The notes under the pieces were generated by a model that saw only the letters and a list, made by a program, of their open reading frames with translations, was not told the DNA's origin and searched no databases. From Tatlockia sp. (GTDB taxonomy: Bacteria > Pseudomonadota > Gammaproteobacteria > Legionellales > Legionellaceae): a stretch of DNA of 64,000 bases. The position numbers and the translations under genes were made by a program. Shown piece after piece: positions 9,079 to 18,759 of this stretch; the first letter of the stretch is position 1, and each line of letters starts with the position of its first letter. The stretch is from NCBI GenBank assembly GCA_013697955.1, contig JACCVV010000089.1, forward strand, positions 99,041 through 163,040. Direction: 5' to 3'.

Positions 9079-12000
9079 TCAGGGTAAAATTTCTTCATCT
9101 TCCATTCTGCCATAGATATCTTTCTTTTTATGATCTTCTGCTAAAAGCATATAAATCGCTGGTACCACAAAAAGGGTAAAAATGGTTCCTATTGAAATAC
9201 CTGTCGCAATAACAAGGCCGATATTAAACCGGCTCTCAGCGCCAGCACCGGCTGCAAGAATAAGTGGTATTACACCTAAAACCATTGCTGCAGTAGTCAT
9301 TAAAATAGGGCGAAGACGAATGGCCGCCGCCTGTTGAATAGCATCCAGTTTTGTTCTGCCGCTTTGTTGTAATTCGTTAGCAAATTGAACTATCAAAATA
9401 CCGTGCTTTGAAATTAATCCGATAAGAGTAACCAAACCTACTTCCGAATAAATGTTTAAAGTGGCATTGCCAACGCCAAGGCTAATAAAAATCATCGCTC
9501 CGCAAATCGACATGGGCACGCTAATTAGTACAATTAGCGGATCCCGGAAGCTTTCAAACAAAGCAGCTAATGAAAGAAAAATAATGATTAAAGCAAAAAA
9601 GAAAGTGATTATCAGACTCGATCCTTCATTAATCAATTGGCGCGATTGGGCACCGTAATCAATAAAATAACCTGCTGGTAATATCTCCTTAGCGATTGAA
9701 GCCATTTTATTTAAAGCCTCTTCCATTGGCACACCAGGAAAGGCTACTGCTGAAATGGTCACTGAATTAAGTTGCTGAAAATGGTTTAAGGATTCAGGAA
9801 CGATCGAGCGCTTCAGACTAGCTATAGTAGACAAAGGAATGATGGCCCCTGTCGAGGTCTTAATATAATAGTTTAAAATTTCTTCAGGATTAAGGCGCGT
9901 ATCACGTTTGGTTTGGGGAATAACCTGATATGAACGGCCAGCATAATCAAAATAATTGATATAGCCTTCGCTTAGTGCTGAGGAAAAACTATTACCGAGA
10001 TCTTGCATTGTCAAACCAAACTGGGCAATTTTATCTCTATCTAACACGATTTTGGTTTGCAGTTGATCAATTTTAAGATCAGGGTCCACATAGGCAAAAA
10101 TACCGGTAGCGTTGACTCGGTCCATAAAACTGTGTAAGACCTCATTAAGATTTTTATAAGTTTCTGTGGTTGTAATGACAAACTGAATAGGTAATCCGCC
10201 GCCGCCACCAGGCAATGAAGGTAATTGGAAGGCAGCGATTTTGGCCCCTGCAATTTGGTTGAATTCTTTTTGGATTAAGGGTTGTAATTGATTGGAAGTT
10301 CGGCTGCGTTTATCCCAGGGTTTTAAAACCATGCCAATGATTGCCTTGTTTAAAGAGCCCTGTCCATCCACCTGAAATATATGATCTGTTTCAGGAAATT
10401 TTCTAAAAATCTCTCTTACTTGATTAGAATAGAGTCTTGTTTGCTCCAAAGAAGAATTAGCTTCTGCAGTAACCTGCGCAATAATTATGCCTTGATCTTC
10501 TTGAGGCGCTAGCTCTGCAGCTGAAGAAATAAATAGAAAATAATTTGATATCAAAATAATGGCTGCAAAAACGGCGATAACGGGTAAATGATTCAATGAG
10601 CGGCCTAAAACTCGTTCATAGTATTGCTCTAACCTTCTAAATGAATTATCTACCTTGGTCATGAAGCGACCTTTTTCGCTTTCAATGCCTGTTTTTAGAA
10701 ATTTGGCACACATCATCGGGGAAAGAGTAAGCGCTATTACTGCTGATACAGTTACAGCACCGACTAGAGTAAAAGCAAATTCTGTGAATAAGGCGCCGGT
10801 CAAACCTCCCATAAAACCAATGGGAACATAAACTGCCACCAGAACAACGGTTATCGCGATAATGGGGCCTGCCAATTCTCTGGCGCCAATAATAGCGGCC
10901 TTAAATTTTGAACTTCCTTCCTCTATATGTCTCTGCACGTTCTCTACCACAATAATCGCATCATCCACCACAAGGCCAATTGCTAACACTAAGGCTAAAA
11001 GAGTAAGCAGGTTAATAGAATATCCCAAAGCCAACATCACAAAAAAAGCGCCGATTAGAGATAAGGGGATTGCTATCAGTGGAATAATTACCGACCGAAA
11101 GGATCCAAGGAACAGAAAAATCACGAGGGTAACAATTAAAAAAGCTTCCAATAAAGAGCTAACCACTTCATGGATTGATGATTCAACAAACAAACTCGCA
11201 TCATAGGTAATATTCGCTTTCAAACCTTGGGGTAATTGTGCCTCAATAGTAGGAAAGAGGTGTTTAATATCTTTAATAACGGTTAATAGATTTGCAGAAG
11301 GGGCAACAATTATTCCAATATACACTGCTTTGCGGCCATCAAAACTAACCTTTGTATTGTAATTTTGCGCGCCCATCTCCACTGTCGCAACATCTTCCAA
11401 GCGAATTAGTGCGCCGTTTTGTGACTTTATAATCATTTTTTTAAATTGGTTAACGTCACTAAGATTTGTACTAACTGAAAGATTTTGTACAAACATCTGA
11501 CCATCCGTTCGCCCTGCAGCTGAGATAAAATCATTAGCTGCCAAAGCTTCACCCACTTCACCTGCTGAAATACCAAAGCCGGCCAGCTTAATTGGGTCAA
11601 GCCAGGCACGCAAAGCAAAGGTTTGGTTTCCTAAAATTTGTGCATTCTGCACGCCATTTACAGCCTGCAATTTAGGCTGAACAACACGAATCAGGTAATC
11701 TGTAATTTTATTAATTGGCAAATCTTCACTATAAAAACCGATATACATAGAAGAAATAGTCTGACCTACAGACACGGTGATCACAGGAAGCTGGGCGTTT
11801 CTTGGTAATTGGTTCTGTACGGCATTTACTTTGGTAGTAATGTCGGATAATGCTTTAAGTGGGTCATAATTAAGCAGAAGATTCACTGTAATAGAACTTG
11901 TACTTGCGGTACTCACTGAGGTCATGTAATCAATACCATTTGCTTGAGCAATGGAATTTTCAAGAGGTGTTGTAATAAATCCGGCGATAATATCTGGATC

Positions 12001-12162
12001 GGCACCCGTATAAGCAGTGGTAACAGTGACAATTGCATTTTGAGTAAAGGGATATTGCATAATAGGCAATAAATTAAGTGAACGCAGACCTAATACTAAA
12101 AGCAAGAGGCTAATTACTGTCGCCAATACCGGTCTTTTAATAAATATATCTGTAAAGTGCAT
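9079..12162 (-). CDS. RND efflux pump, inner-membrane permease (AcrB/MexB family)
   Basis: The proton-driven inner-membrane component of a tripartite exporter, 1,027 residues, the normal length for the hydrophobe/amphiphile efflux family. It has the 12-helix plan with two large periplasmic loops. The N-terminus is MHFTDIFIKRPVLATVISLL. The proton-relay segment of helix 4 reads GLVVDDAIIVVENV, containing the paired Asp residues essential in AcrB. The C-terminus is short and charged. The gene follows the membrane-fusion gene by 49 bases. The sequence is nearer the MexF/MdtB-like branch than HelA-type metal pumps, but the substrate is unknown. Confidence 0.95.
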   Translation of the reverse strand: MHFTDIFIKRPVLATVISLLLLVLGLRSLNLLPIMQYPFTQNAIVTVTTAYTGADPDIIAGFITTPLENSIAQANGIDYMTSVSTASTSSITVNLLLNYDPLKALSDITTKVNAVQNQLPRNAQLPVITVSVGQTISSMYIGFYSEDLPINKITDYLIRVVQPKLQAVNGVQNAQILGNQTFALRAWLDPIKLAGFGISAGEVGEALAANDFISAAGRTDGQMFVQNLSVSTNLSDVNQFKKMIIKSQNGALIRLEDVATVEMGAQNYNTKVSFDGRKAVYIGIIVAPSANLLTVIKDIKHLFPTIEAQLPQGLKANITYDASLFVESSIHEVVSSLLEAFLIVTLVIFLFLGSFRSVIIPLIAIPLSLIGAFFVMLALGYSINLLTLLALVLAIGLVVDDAIIVVENVQRHIEEGSSKFKAAIIGARELAGPIIAITVVLVAVYVPIGFMGGLTGALFTEFAFTLVGAVTVSAVIALTLSPMMCAKFLKTGIESEKGRFMTKVDNSFRRLEQYYERVLGRSLNHLPVIAVFAAIILISNYFLFISSAAELAPQEDQGIIIAQVTAEANSSLEQTRLYSNQVREIFRKFPETDHIFQVDGQGSLNKAIIGMVLKPWDKRSRTSNQLQPLIQKEFNQIAGAKIAAFQLPSLPGGGGGLPIQFVITTTETYKNLNEVLHSFMDRVNATGIFAYVDPDLKIDQLQTKIVLDRDKIAQFGLTMQDLGNSFSSALSEGYINYFDYAGRSYQVIPQTKRDTRLNPEEILNYYIKTSTGAIIPLSTIASLKRSIVPESLNHFQQLNSVTISAVAFPGVPMEEALNKMASIAKEILPAGYFIDYGAQSRQLINEGSSLIITFFFALIIIFLSLAALFESFRDPLIVLISVPMSICGAMIFISLGVGNATLNIYSEVGLVTLIGLISKHGILIVQFANELQQSGRTKLDAIQQAAAIRLRPILMTTAAMVLGVIPLILAAGAGAESRFNIGLVIATGISIGTIFTLFVVPAIYMLLAEDHKKKDIYGRMEDEEILP

Positions 12163-12211
12163 CTTTTACAGTCCTTATTTGCCTGTTCGCATTAATTCAA
12201 ACCTTATCCAT

Positions 12212-13345
12212 TTATTTTTCTTCAACTTTCGGATCAGCCTGGTTACTTGGTTGAATGTTATTATTAATAGCAATGCGGCTGCCATTTTTAAGTTTAAGCT
12301 GGCCTGAAGTAACCACTATGTCACCTTTTTTTAAGCCTTTTAAAACGGCAACCTGATCCCCTCGAGAATCGCCAAGGATAACAAATACCTGTCTTACTGT
12401 AAGAATTAGCTGATTTTTATCATCTTTCTTACCCTCATCAACAACGATATAGGCAATATCGCCATAGGGATTAAAGGTGATTGCAGATTGGGGAACGGTA
12501 ATATAATTTATTGGATTAGCTACATCGACTTCAACCTGTGCAAACATGCCAGGGGTCAAAATCAATTTTGGATTGGGAATCGTTGCCTCAATTAGAACGT
12601 TGCGTGAGGCTGATTCAACAGCGGGTTGAATTGTAGTGATCCTTCCATTAAAAATTCGGCCCGGAAAAGTATCTACGGTGATAGTTACCGCCTGATTGTT
12701 TTTTAATTTTGCCAAGGCTTGCTGAGGCATAAAAAAGTCGGCGTAAATCGGATCAAGGGCTTGCAAGGTAGTAACAATATTTCCCACATTCAAATATTGT
12801 CCTGGATTGATATTATTGATACCGACCCTTCCAGTAAAAGGCGCTTTTATTGTCTTTTTTTCAACAGTAGCTGTTTGTTCTTCAACCTGTGCCTGTAATT
12901 TTTTAAGATTCCATTCATCCGTATCGACAACCTGCTTGGCCACAGCTCGGGCAGCAAATTGTCTTTTATCCCTTTCATAGGTAATTTTGGCCAGTTCTAC
13001 TTGAGCCTGTAATGCATGTAATAAACCAATTTCTGCAGCCGCATTTAACTGCACCATGACCTGACCTTTTTGAACTTCAGCACCCGGCGTGAAATGGATT
13101 GTTTGCACCATTCCGGGAAGTTCGGTCGTTACATTCACACCTACACGTGCACGCAAACTTCCTACCGCTTTAAGTTTTGGTTGCCATAAAGAGGACGTTA
13201 TCTTCATGGTCGATACAGTTTTAATGGGTGAACTCACAGTTTTTAGATATTGTTGAATCATGAGGCCTTTATAATATTTCCAGGCAAAAATCAGGCTAAA
13301 CACAATTGCCACGGAAAATAACATAATGATCATCTGTTTTTTCAA
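12212..13345 (-). CDS. RND efflux periplasmic adaptor (membrane-fusion protein)
   Basis: The 377-residue adaptor linking the RND pump to the outer-membrane channel. It has an N-terminal membrane anchor (IIMLFSVAIVFSLIFAW) without a lipobox cysteine. A biotinyl-lipoyl half (LPGMVQTIHFTPGAEVQKGQ) is followed by a helical hairpin with a Lys/Gln-rich coiled coil, the second lipoyl half (IKAPFTGRVGINNINPGQYL), a beta-barrel domain and a C-terminal membrane-proximal domain (LKKGDIVVTSGQLKLKNGS). The order of the operon is outer-membrane factor, adaptor, pump. The C-terminal tail is hydrophilic and variable. Confidence 0.95.
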   Translation of the reverse strand: MKKQMIIMLFSVAIVFSLIFAWKYYKGLMIQQYLKTVSSPIKTVSTMKITSSLWQPKLKAVGSLRARVGVNVTTELPGMVQTIHFTPGAEVQKGQVMVQLNAAAEIGLLHALQAQVELAKITYERDKRQFAARAVAKQVVDTDEWNLKKLQAQVEEQTATVEKKTIKAPFTGRVGINNINPGQYLNVGNIVTTLQALDPIYADFFMPQQALAKLKNNQAVTITVDTFPGRIFNGRITTIQPAVESASRNVLIEATIPNPKLILTPGMFAQVEVDVANPINYITVPQSAITFNPYGDIAYIVVDEGKKDDKNQLILTVRQVFVILGDSRGDQVAVLKGLKKGDIVVTSGQLKLKNGSRIAINNNIQPSNQADPKVEEK

Positions 13346-13417
13346 GAAAATCTCTCTATTAAAGACAAAGTTTTAGTCAGATATATTTATTAATATCTGC
13401 CATCCATATTGCCAGAT

Positions 13418-14911
13418 TTATAAACATTGTTTCTTACACCAAGGCTTATGCCACCAACCGCCACCCAAAGCCTGGAATAAAGCTGCTGTATCTGCATAGC
13501 GGGTAGCTTGAGCTTTGATTCGATTTAGTCGTGTTTGTTCATACTGCTGTTGGTTATTTAATAAATTAATGTAATTCGCAGCCCCTAAACGGTATTGTTG
13601 CATTGTTAAATTTAAAGCCTGACGCGCTGCATTTTCAGCAATAACTTGGGCTTTAAGCGCTCGTGCATCCGTTTCAAGTGCACGTAATACATCGGCTACA
13701 TTCCGGAATGCTTGCAAAACAGTCTGCCGATATTGTGCCTCTGCTTGTTGATAGGCATTAATATTTGCACGTCGTTGCGCAAGTAAAGCGCCACCATGGA
13801 AAATGGGTTGAGCAGCCTGCGCCATAATTGACCAAATACTACTTTGATGTGAAAAGAGATTTGATAGTTTAGAACTTACAAAACCATAGGAGGCTGTTAA
13901 CGTAATTTGCGGTAATAAATTTGCAGTTGCAACGCCTATTTCAGCTAAAGCTGCATGCATAGTCGCTTCTGCAGCTCTTATATCCGGACGTTGGCGAACC
14001 AGCATTGAAGGTAAACTAACGGGTATTCCAATAGGAAGTTTCATTTTATTCAGATCAAGTTTGGGCAACTCTTCATCTGGAAAAGCACCTACCAACGCAG
14101 TCAAGGCATGCTTGTTATTCGACAAAGCCTTTTCCAAGGGTGGTAATGTTGCTTTGGATTGTTCGAGCAAGGTTTGCTGGGTAAAGACGCTAGCCATCGA
14201 AATGGCGCCTAAATTAAATTGGGTTTTTAAAATATTATAAAGGGTCTGCTGTTGCCTGATTAGTAATTTGGTTACATTTATTTGAGCTTGCAAAGAAGCG
14301 ACTGTGACTGCGGTGGTAACTATATTTGAGGTCAAAGTTAAATAGGTAGCTATTACCTGAAATTGCTGATAATCCACTTTGGCAGCAAAAGACTCGATTT
14401 GTCGTCTTGAGCCACCCCAAACATCGAGATTATAGGTTGCGTTAACAGAAACATTATAAAGATTAAAGGTGAATGCTTTTGGCCTGTTAGTAACATCACC
14501 GCCGCCAATAGCTACTGTTGAATAGCGTTGTCTTTGCGCTGAAGCGTTGGCGTCAACCGCTGGAAATAATAAATTTCCAACCTGAACATTTAAATTTTCC
14601 TGCGCAAGCCTTAATGCTGCGGTGGCAGCAGCAACATTCGGGTTACAAGCTAAGCCTCTGCGAATTAATTTATTAATTTCAGGTGAGCGATATAATTCCC
14701 ACCAAAGTAAGGGAACATCAGTATTATGCAAAAAAACCTGTGCTTGCCCTCCAGGGGCCAAAATCTGAGCGGTTTTTGCAGGTAAACGCGGGCGCTCTTC
14801 ATAGCCTTTTACTCTTGGAGGCATTGGTTTATGGAAATTGGGACCAACCATGCAAGCAGTTAAAAAAATAGAAAGAAGAACTGAGCTTGTTTTAAGCCTG
14901 TTAATCCGCAC
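13418..14911 (-). CDS. RND efflux outer-membrane factor (NodT/OprM family lipoprotein)
   Basis: The TolC-like outer-membrane channel, 497 residues. The signal peptide ends in a lipobox (LTAC at residues 17-20), followed by MVGPNFHKP, the common start of mature OprM-type proteins. Two repeated outer-membrane efflux domains carry the usual landmarks: LWWELYRSPEINKLI near residue 70, YNVSVNATYNLDVWGG, and LVRQRPDIRAAEATMHAAL in the second half. It is the first gene of the efflux operon, 57 bases after tilS on the same strand, so it could also receive read-through from accA-tilS. Confidence 0.95.
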   Translation of the reverse strand: MRINRLKTSSVLLSIFLTACMVGPNFHKPMPPRVKGYEERPRLPAKTAQILAPGGQAQVFLHNTDVPLLWWELYRSPEINKLIRRGLACNPNVAAATAALRLAQENLNVQVGNLLFPAVDANASAQRQRYSTVAIGGGDVTNRPKAFTFNLYNVSVNATYNLDVWGGSRRQIESFAAKVDYQQFQVIATYLTLTSNIVTTAVTVASLQAQINVTKLLIRQQQTLYNILKTQFNLGAISMASVFTQQTLLEQSKATLPPLEKALSNNKHALTALVGAFPDEELPKLDLNKMKLPIGIPVSLPSMLVRQRPDIRAAEATMHAALAEIGVATANLLPQITLTASYGFVSSKLSNLFSHQSSIWSIMAQAAQPIFHGGALLAQRRANINAYQQAEAQYRQTVLQAFRNVADVLRALETDARALKAQVIAENAARQALNLTMQQYRLGAANYINLLNNQQQYEQTRLNRIKAQATRYADTAALFQALGGGWWHKPWCKKQCL

Positions 14912-14968
14912 TTATTACATTCCTTTGCTCGTCTTTGAAACTATCTATTTTGATGGTAAATCAATTAA

Positions 14969-16270
14969 TTACTTTATAAAAGGCTTTGCTGTTAATACAA
15001 GCTCAAATGCCTCGAATTTAGCAGTAGTTTCACCATAGAAATAATCCGATATGGCATAACCGACAACCAGGGCTAATTGATCATTTATATATAGAAGAGG
15101 AATGCGGTCACGCAGCCAGGGTGGAACTTTCCATTCCTGAAATAATTTTTTCAATTGTTTCTGTTGACCGTGCCAGCAAAATAATTCCCCGCCTTGGCGA
15201 AATCGTATTTCTATTTGACTTAGCTCAGGCACCAATAAACCATGGTTTGCCTTAATTACATTGAGTTGCCCTAAACCCGCAATAGACAAAGTGCGTGGAA
15301 AATCTGACCAGATTAGGGGTTTAAAAAGGACTGGTTCTTCAACTTTTGTCAGATAAAGATTTTGTTGATAACGACGGACACAGTTCCCCTTCCAAATAAT
15401 TTTAGGACTTGCGTCTTCTCTAACTTGAATAAGCTCTTTAATAAAACAGTTAAAGGTTTTGGTATCAGGTACCTTGACCTGATTAAGTTTAAACCAAAAT
15501 CTGATTACGTTTGAAAGTCTCCCTGTTTCTAAATCGCAAAGAGAAGCAAGGGGTAACACAGATGTAGGTCTATTGAGCGAAGGACAGTCAAGTTTCGCAA
15601 GCGCTTCCAAATTGCTTTGAGCCTGTTGACAATGTTTGGTGGTTCGTACCAGGTTTTTCGCTACATCCGGCCAACGAGAGTCTATCTCGGGTAAAATTTT
15701 TAGTCGTAAATAATTTCTGGAAAAATCCATATTCTGATTAGATTCATCATTAATCCATTCTAAATGATGAGCTTTAGCATAGTTCTCAAGAGTTTGGCGA
15801 GAATATTCTAAAAAGGGGCGTAAGAGGCTGGCACCAGCAAATTCTTTTTGAGCGGGCATCGCGCTAAGACCATCAACACCGGCGCCTCTAAAAAGCTGAA
15901 GGAGCAGAGTTTCTGCCTGATCATCCAAGTGGTGGCCAAGAATTAGGCAATCCTCAGATTCAAGCTCGGTTGCGAAAGCCTTATATCGAGCTTTGCGAGC
16001 TTCTTCTTCAATATTAGCCAGCCTCCCAAAATCAACTGACTTGATAGTCAGCCTAACGCCCAATTGCTTGGTAAATGTTTGACAGTGACTTTGCCATCTG
16101 AGAGCGTTTGGACTAAGACCGTGATTAACATGCACCGCGATCAATTTGCTTTTTAAAATCGGGTGAATTGCGAGATTATGGAGCAGCACAGTCGAATCCA
16201 GGCCACCGCTAAAGCCAACAAAGAGGCACTTGTATTGACTTAAAAGCTCTAGCCAGAGCGAATTAATCAC
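14969..16270 (-). CDS. tilS: tRNA(Ile)-lysidine synthase
   Basis: Modifies C34 of the tRNA(Ile) CAU anticodon to lysidine using ATP and lysine, so that AUA codons are read as Ile. The PP-loop ATP-binding motif SGGLDSTV sits near the N-terminus, followed by [10 protein letters not shown] and [15 protein letters not shown], then the TilS substrate-binding and C-terminal domains ([16 protein letters not shown]). The start is uncertain. A GTG at 16270 overlaps the accA stop as GTGATTAA and gives 433 residues, a usual length. An upstream in-frame ATG at 16318 would add 16 residues and overlap accA by 56 bases. The accA-tilS pairing is common in gammaproteobacteria. Confidence 0.93.
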   Translation of the reverse strand: MINSLWLELLSQYKCLFVGFSGGLDSTVLLHNLAIHPILKSKLIAVHVNHGLSPNALRWQSHCQTFTKQLGVRLTIKSVDFGRLANIEEEARKARYKAFATELESEDCLILGHHLDDQAETLLLQLFRGAGVDGLSAMPAQKEFAGASLLRPFLEYSRQTLENYAKAHHLEWINDESNQNMDFSRNYLRLKILPEIDSRWPDVAKNLVRTTKHCQQAQSNLEALAKLDCPSLNRPTSVLPLASLCDLETGRLSNVIRFWFKLNQVKVPDTKTFNCFIKELIQVREDASPKIIWKGNCVRRYQQNLYLTKVEEPVLFKPLIWSDFPRTLSIAGLGQLNVIKANHGLLVPELSQIEIRFRQGGELFCWHGQQKQLKKLFQEWKVPPWLRDRIPLLYINDQLALVVGYAISDYFYGETTAKFEAFELVLTAKPFIK

Positions 16271-17216
16271 AAGCACCCATTGCCATAAATTTCTCGTAGC
16301 GAAGCTGCAACAGCTCATCTATAGGTAGTGAATTTAATGCGCTTAACTCATCAACCAAAAGTGTTTTTAAGCGAGAAGTCATATCTTCCAAATTGCGATG
16401 CGCACCGCCTAAGGGCTCTTTGATAACCTCATCAATTAAGCCATATTCATAAATTTTTTCTGCAGTAATTCCCATTGCTTTGGCTGCATCGCTTGCCTTT
16501 GCAGGGTCCTTCCAAAGAATAGAGGCACAGCCTTCGGGAGATATTACAGAGTAGATACTATATTGAAGCATCAGAACCCTATCACCTACTCCTATAGCTA
16601 AAGCACCTCCAGAACCAGCTTCACCAGTTACGGTGCAAATAATTTGCGTTTTTAATTTAGCCATCTCAAGTAAGTTTCTTGCAATTGCTTCAGACTGATT
16701 CCGCTCTTCTGCACCAATTCCTGGATAGGCACCGGCAGTATCTATAAAGGTAAAAATGGGGATTCCAAATTTTTCAGCCATTTTCATCAGTCTTAACGCT
16801 TTCCGGTATTCCTCAGGACGCGCCATTCCAAAATTGCGATAAACCTTTTCCTTTGTTCGCTTTCCTTTCTGATGACCTAAAATCATTACTGGCTCACCAT
16901 TCAGACGAGCGAGGCCACCAATAATGGCTGGAGCGCTCGAATAATGCCTGTCGCCATGCAACTCTTGAAAGTCAGTGAATATATTTTCAATATAATCGGT
17001 TGTCTGAGGACGCAGGGGATGTCTTGCCATTTGTGCAACCTGCCAGGGCTCCAGATTGGAGAAGATATGTGCGGTTAATTCACCTGATTTGGCTTCAAGG
17101 CGGGCAATTTCTTCACTCAAATTGACTTCATTATCAGAACCTACCATGCGTAGTGCATGAATTTTTTGATTCAACTCCTCGATGGGTTGCTCGTAATCCA
17201 AAAATTGTCGACTCAT
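16263..17216 (-). CDS. accA: Acetyl-CoA carboxylase carboxyltransferase, alpha subunit
   Basis: Together with AccD, transfers the carboxyl group from carboxybiotin to acetyl-CoA, giving malonyl-CoA for fatty-acid synthesis. At 317 residues it is the standard bacterial length. It starts [19 protein letters not shown], followed by the crotonase-fold core ([62 protein letters not shown]). The C-terminus overlaps the start of tilS. BirA, which biotinylates the partner carrier protein AccB, is encoded less than 2 kb away on the other strand. Confidence 0.98.
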   Translation of the reverse strand: MSRQFLDYEQPIEELNQKIHALRMVGSDNEVNLSEEIARLEAKSGELTAHIFSNLEPWQVAQMARHPLRPQTTDYIENIFTDFQELHGDRHYSSAPAIIGGLARLNGEPVMILGHQKGKRTKEKVYRNFGMARPEEYRKALRLMKMAEKFGIPIFTFIDTAGAYPGIGAEERNQSEAIARNLLEMAKLKTQIICTVTGEAGSGGALAIGVGDRVLMLQYSIYSVISPEGCASILWKDPAKASDAAKAMGITAEKIYEYGLIDEVIKEPLGGAHRNLEDMTSRLKTLLVDELSALNSLPIDELLQLRYEKFMAMGACD

Positions 17217-17308
17217 TTATTTACTCGTTTGGCGAATTTATTTTGATGCGCTATGATAACCGCAACTGCTTTTTGACGCTACCTTTGCCAGCATATTGAG
17301 ATTCCCTC

Positions 17309-18046
17309 GTGTTACTAAATGTTAAATATATTCCCCCTGAAGATTGTCAATTAAAAAAAAATAGTATCGATATTTGGGAATTTCCATTGAATATACTGCC
17401 TCCATTAGCAAGAACAATTCTTAATGCAGATGAGCTAAACCGGGCTGATCGATATTATTTTGAAAGGCATAAACGACGTTTTACTGTAGCACGTGCTCTC
17501 TTACGTATTATTCTTGGACATTATTTGCAAAAGAATGGGAAATCTCTGAATTTTATTTACAATAAACATGGAAAGCCCGAACTGAAAAATTCCAGCTCTT
17601 TACAATTTAATCTAAGTCATTCTAGGGATTTAGCCTTAGTAGCAATTGGTCAACAATTTTCTTTAGGGGTTGATTTAGAATTTTATTCAGCCCGCCCCTA
17701 TGATGGGATTGCCAAACATTTATTTTCAGAGCAGGAATTAGCTTTATTTTTAACTCTGCCAAATTATTTGAAACCACAGGCTTTTTTTAATATTTGGGCC
17801 TCGAAAGAAGCCTTTATAAAAGGCTGCGGCTTAGGACTCGCTTACCCAACCAAGCTTTTTACTGTACCTGTTTTTGGTGCTGAAGCTAAATCTATTAAGG
17901 ATGATGTTTTTAAAAATATATGGCAGCTAAGTTCATTTATGCCAAAAATAGGATGTGCAGCAGCACTTTGTCATCATCCTGAAGTCACTGAAATCCAATA
18001 TATTAGGATTAATGATTCTGAAAAATTCCTTGCACATTTTTATTAG
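17309..18046 (+). CDS. 4'-phosphopantetheinyl transferase, Sfp/AcpT-like
   Basis: Transfers the phosphopantetheine arm of CoA onto carrier proteins. Translation probably starts at a GTG (17309). The 245-residue protein has the Sfp-type pseudo-dimer plan: FNLSHS in the middle, the Mg-binding GVDLE motif, and the WASKEAFIKGCGLGL motif that closes the second half. The size favours the Sfp/Gsp group acting on peptide or polyketide synthases, or fatty-acid carriers, over the shorter AcpS. It is divergent from accA, with about 90 bases between them. The carrier-protein substrate is unknown. Confidence 0.9.
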   Translation: MLLNVKYIPPEDCQLKKNSIDIWEFPLNILPPLARTILNADELNRADRYYFERHKRRFTVARALLRIILGHYLQKNGKSLNFIYNKHGKPELKNSSSLQFNLSHSRDLALVAIGQQFSLGVDLEFYSARPYDGIAKHLFSEQELALFLTLPNYLKPQAFFNIWASKEAFIKGCGLGLAYPTKLFTVPVFGAEAKSIKDDVFKNIWQLSSFMPKIGCAAALCHHPEVTEIQYIRINDSEKFLAHFY

Positions 18047-18117
18047 CTTTAAGCTGATTTGTATAATTGAAAAACCTGAGATAATCTAAATTTGTGACTG
18101 ATTAATAGGGACATCTG

Positions 18118-18678
18118 ATGACTAAAGCACAAATTAAATTGAAGTCTGAAAAAGCTGCACTTAAACGTAATTGGGGTTGGCTTTTAGCCTTAGGTATTTT
18201 ATTCGTAATCTTAGGCTGTATTGGTTTAGGAATGGTTGTCGGACTTACGCTAGCATCCATGCTCTTTCTCGGAATTATCCTTATCATCGCAGGCTGCTCT
18301 CAATTTATCGATGTCGCCAATGCCCAAGGTTGGGACGGTGTAGCCTGGCATGCTTTCATTGCTGCTTTATATATAATTGGCGGTTGCATCGTTATATATG
18401 ATCCTTTTCTTGCCTCAGCTTTAATCACCGCTTTATTAGCAAGCGTTCTTATTATAATCGGTGTTAGCCGTTTCATTATGGCCATCCAACTTAAAGATTC
18501 TCCGGGTTGGTTATGGATGTTTCTTGCGGGGATTGTAGCCACTGCTTTAGGGATCATGATTTTGATGCATTGGCCAGTATCTAGCCTATGGGTGATTGGT
18601 TTATTTATAGCAATTGAATTGATTGTAGATGGCTGGGCATATATCTTTTTAGCTCTCGGCTTACGCCGCATGATTTAA
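18118..18678 (+). CDS. HdeD-family (DUF308) membrane protein
   Basis: A 186-residue integral membrane protein with about six helices. The repeated three-helix units typical of DUF308/HdeD are visible: WGWLLALGILFVILGCIGLG, SQFIDVANAQGW, GWLWMFLAGIVATALGIMIL. E. coli HdeD is linked to acid resistance at high cell density; the biochemical function of the family is unknown. The gene follows the phosphopantetheinyl transferase by 71 bases and may share its transcript. A GC-rich hairpin follows the stop codon. Confidence 0.88.
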   Translation: MTKAQIKLKSEKAALKRNWGWLLALGILFVILGCIGLGMVVGLTLASMLFLGIILIIAGCSQFIDVANAQGWDGVAWHAFIAALYIIGGCIVIYDPFLASALITALLASVLIIIGVSRFIMAIQLKDSPGWLWMFLAGIVATALGIMILMHWPVSSLWVIGLFIAIELIVDGWAYIFLALGLRRMI

Positions 18679-18688
18679 TGTCTTTATA

Positions 18689-18703
18689 GCCCCGGAACGG
18701 GGC
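18689..18703 (+). terminator. Probable terminator after the HdeD-family gene
   Basis: A perfect 6-base GC-rich stem (gccccg / cggggc) with a GAA loop begins ten bases after the stop codon and is followed by cttatta. The U-tract is weak. Position and stem strength favour a terminator that separates this gene from birA. Confidence 0.6.
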
Positions 18704-18759
18704 CTTATTACATTAACAAATTTTGTTATACTAGCGAAAATTTCTAGCCTTCCAAACTG

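Noticed and set aside
10862..11206. 114-residue plus-strand frame
   Set aside because: Lies wholly inside the RND pump gene on the opposite strand, with no features of its own.
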